This document shows, piece after piece, positions 62,997 to 64,000 of a stretch of DNA of 64,000 nt. This DNA comes from JAFGGG01 sp964634205. GTDB lineage: Bacteria; Spirochaetota; Spirochaetia; SZUA-6; RPPD01. The notes under the pieces were generated by a model, which ran no database searches, had not been told where the DNA came from, and was given only the letters and a program-made list of their open reading frames with translations. The position numbers were made by a program, and so were the translations under genes. Every line of letters begins with the position of its first letter. Position 1 is the stretch's first letter. The DNA is taken from contig CAZWKE010000013.1 in assembly GCA_964634205.1 (NCBI GenBank), forward strand, positions 1 through 64,000, in the 5' to 3' direction.

Positions 62997-63409
62997 AGGA
63001 TATCTTATTTATACTCGGTTCCAAATCCGATTACGAACAGGTTGAGCCGGGCTTAAGCCTGGTAAAAGAAAAGAATCTGAGTTATGACGTAAAAATCTAT
63101 TCGGCACACCGAAACCTTGATGAACTGCTGAAATTCTTAAGCGAACAGGAAAAATCATTCCGTGTCATTATCGCCGCCGCCGGACTGTCGGCAGCCCTGC
63201 CCGGGGTGGTGGCCGCCAAGGTAAGCCTGCCGGTTATCGGGGTACCGCTGGTTTCAGGTCCCTTAAACGGGGTTGATGCCCTGCTCTCCATCCTGCAGCT
63301 GCCTAAGGATGTTCCCGTAGCCACCATGGGATTGGGGAAACAGGGGGTACTGAATGCGGTACACCTTGCCGAGCGCATCATTGGGGCAGGCCGGGCGGAA
63401 AGCAACTAA
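62993..63409 (+). CDS. purE: PurE-type carboxyaminoimidazole ribonucleotide mutase
   Basis: Forms CAIR from N5-CAIR, or from AIR and CO2 in class II enzymes. The ATG at 62993 (ATGA overlap with purD) gives 138 residues; an upstream frame start at 62942 lies within purD. 'ILGSKSDYEQ' at the N-terminus, 'YSAHRNLDEL' near 38-47 and 'AAAGLSAALPGVVA' near 63-76 are the PurE pattern. The usual AGGAAHLPG sequence is altered and no purK is seen here, so whether it is class I or II is uncertain. Its stop overlaps the convergent rlmB stop by four bases. Confidence 0.9.
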   Translation: MKDILFILGSKSDYEQVEPGLSLVKEKNLSYDVKIYSAHRNLDELLKFLSEQEKSFRVIIAAAGLSAALPGVVAAKVSLPVIGVPLVSGPLNGVDALLSILQLPKDVPVATMGLGKQGVLNAVHLAERIIGAGRAESN

Positions 63410-64000
63410 AACCAGCCCTGCTGCCGCCGTATCTCATAAAGAATAATGCCCGCGGAAACGGACACGTTAAAAGAATCGATATGTCCCCTGGCCGGAATCG
63501 CTATCAACGCATCACTCTCATGCTTTAACAGCTCCCGCATTCCACCGCCTTCGCTGCCGAGCACAAGGGCGACCCTCCCCTTTAGGTTGACACGGTGTAT
63601 CGGGCTGCCGGTCATGTGTGCTCCATAAATCCAGAACCCCTCATTTTTCAGGGTTTCGAAAACATTACGCAGGTTGGACACGGTCACGAACTTTACAAAA
63701 TTGCTGGCCCCCGCCGAGGTCTTTACTACGGTTTGTGTTTCCCGCGCCGCTTTTCTTTTGGGAGCAATAACAAGATCAACGCCAAACTGGTCACAACTGC
63801 GTAAGACTGCTCCCAGGTTATGGGGGTCCGTTATACCGTCCAACAGCACTACCAGCGCATCCTCGCTTTGAATACCCTGCAATACCAGTTTTACATCATG
63901 ACTGTACTCTTCCGGAAGGCTTTCCATGACAAGGAGCATACCACGATGATCGTGCGTCCCACTGATGCGGTACAGTTCTTCCGCGGTTACCTGACGTACT
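63406..64000 (-). CDS. rlmB: 23S rRNA 2'-O-methyltransferase RlmB-like (SpoU family), 5' end beyond the window
   Basis: SpoU/TrmH-type knotted methyltransferase, probably for guanosine 2251 of 23S rRNA. The three family motifs are clear: 'LLDGITDPHNLGAVLRSCDQFG', 'LVLGSEGGGMR' and 'DSFNVSVSAGIILYEI'. An internal ATG at 63939 is not the real start. The frame stays open to the window edge and encodes 'ELYRISGTHDHRGMLLV', typical of the substrate-binding N-terminal part. So at least 198 residues are here, and 40 to 60 more are probably missing. Confidence 0.9.
   Translation of the reverse strand, partial: VRQVTAEELYRISGTHDHRGMLLVMESLPEEYSHDVKLVLQGIQSEDALVVLLDGITDPHNLGAVLRSCDQFGVDLVIAPKRKAARETQTVVKTSAGASNFVKFVTVSNLRNVFETLKNEGFWIYGAHMTGSPIHRVNLKGRVALVLGSEGGGMRELLKHESDALIAIPARGHIDSFNVSVSAGIILYEIRRQQGWF

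Noticed and set aside
1..64000. tRNA, rRNA, CRISPR, insertion sequences, attachment sites or replication origin
   Set aside because: Scanning intergenic regions on both strands gave no cloverleaf with a GTTC-type arm, no rRNA segments, no direct-repeat arrays and no transposase motifs. All intergenic regions except 43609-43912 are shorter than about 220 bases.

Overview
The window reads like a chromosomal segment of a free-living, polysaccharide-degrading spirochaete. This is inferred from gene content, not proven. The GH9 cellulase ends in a module that resembles, from memory, the CBM64 cellulose-binding domain of Spirochaeta thermophila. There is a divergent EF-G paralogue of the kind spirochaetes carry. 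Three secreted glycosidases (GH12, GH9, GH16) all have lipoprotein signal peptides. Metabolism looks fermentative and anaerobic-leaning (PPDK, D-lactate dehydrogenase beside a hemerythrin protein and an Rrf2 regulator). I see no rRNA, tRNA, CRISPR array, transposase or phage integrase.

Layout. 0-7.6 kb: a tightly packed minus-strand operon read from 7557 down: phosphoglucomutase, galE, an unknown gene, a purH split into two genes, rtcB and archease. 7.6-16 kb: two separate CcdA/thioredoxin systems (a ccdA-tlpA pair and a DipZ-type fusion), with a three-repeat membrane protein, a DNA glycosylase, a phosphatase-superfamily enzyme, a zinc-ribbon protein and an Xre/membrane-protein cassette between them. 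16-23 kb: a minus-strand run of a WD40 lipoprotein, a methyltransferase, an unknown helical protein and a PilZ-like protein, then GH12, a small lipoprotein, a YchF-like ATPase and an orphan lipoprotein. 23.2-25.6 kb: GH9-PA14-(PT)n-CBM64-like cellulase, interrupted by a 100-N scaffold gap flanked by an exact 55-bp duplication (an assembly artefact).

25.7-43.6 kb: the most unusual region, an 18-kb six-gene minus-strand operon of very large proteins with no signal peptides. Read from 43608 it encodes two paralogous M64-type metallopeptidases, a 1173-aa beta-rich DUF6603-like protein, a 1105-aa protein with a central membrane hairpin, a 1769-aa protein with an N-terminal coiled coil, and a 677-aa protein. 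The last five junctions are mostly overlapping or translationally coupled. A four-TM Nudix fusion is transcribed divergently from it. I know no described system with this composition.

44-48 kb: hemerythrin and ldhA facing rrf2 across a large dyad, then a GH16 laminarinase. 48-56.5 kb: ppdK, a primary-like sigma factor gene behind a near-consensus sigma-54 promoter, a TPR/SEC-C protein, a solitary groES, a JAB-DinG helicase fusion and purine nucleoside phosphorylase. 56.6-63.4 kb: an EF-G paralogue, then purF-purM-purN-purD-purE with overlapping or short junctions. With the split purH this covers much of IMP synthesis. The window ends inside rlmB.

All start choices, motifs and promoters were read by eye. 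Family assignments come from recall of motifs, not from searches.
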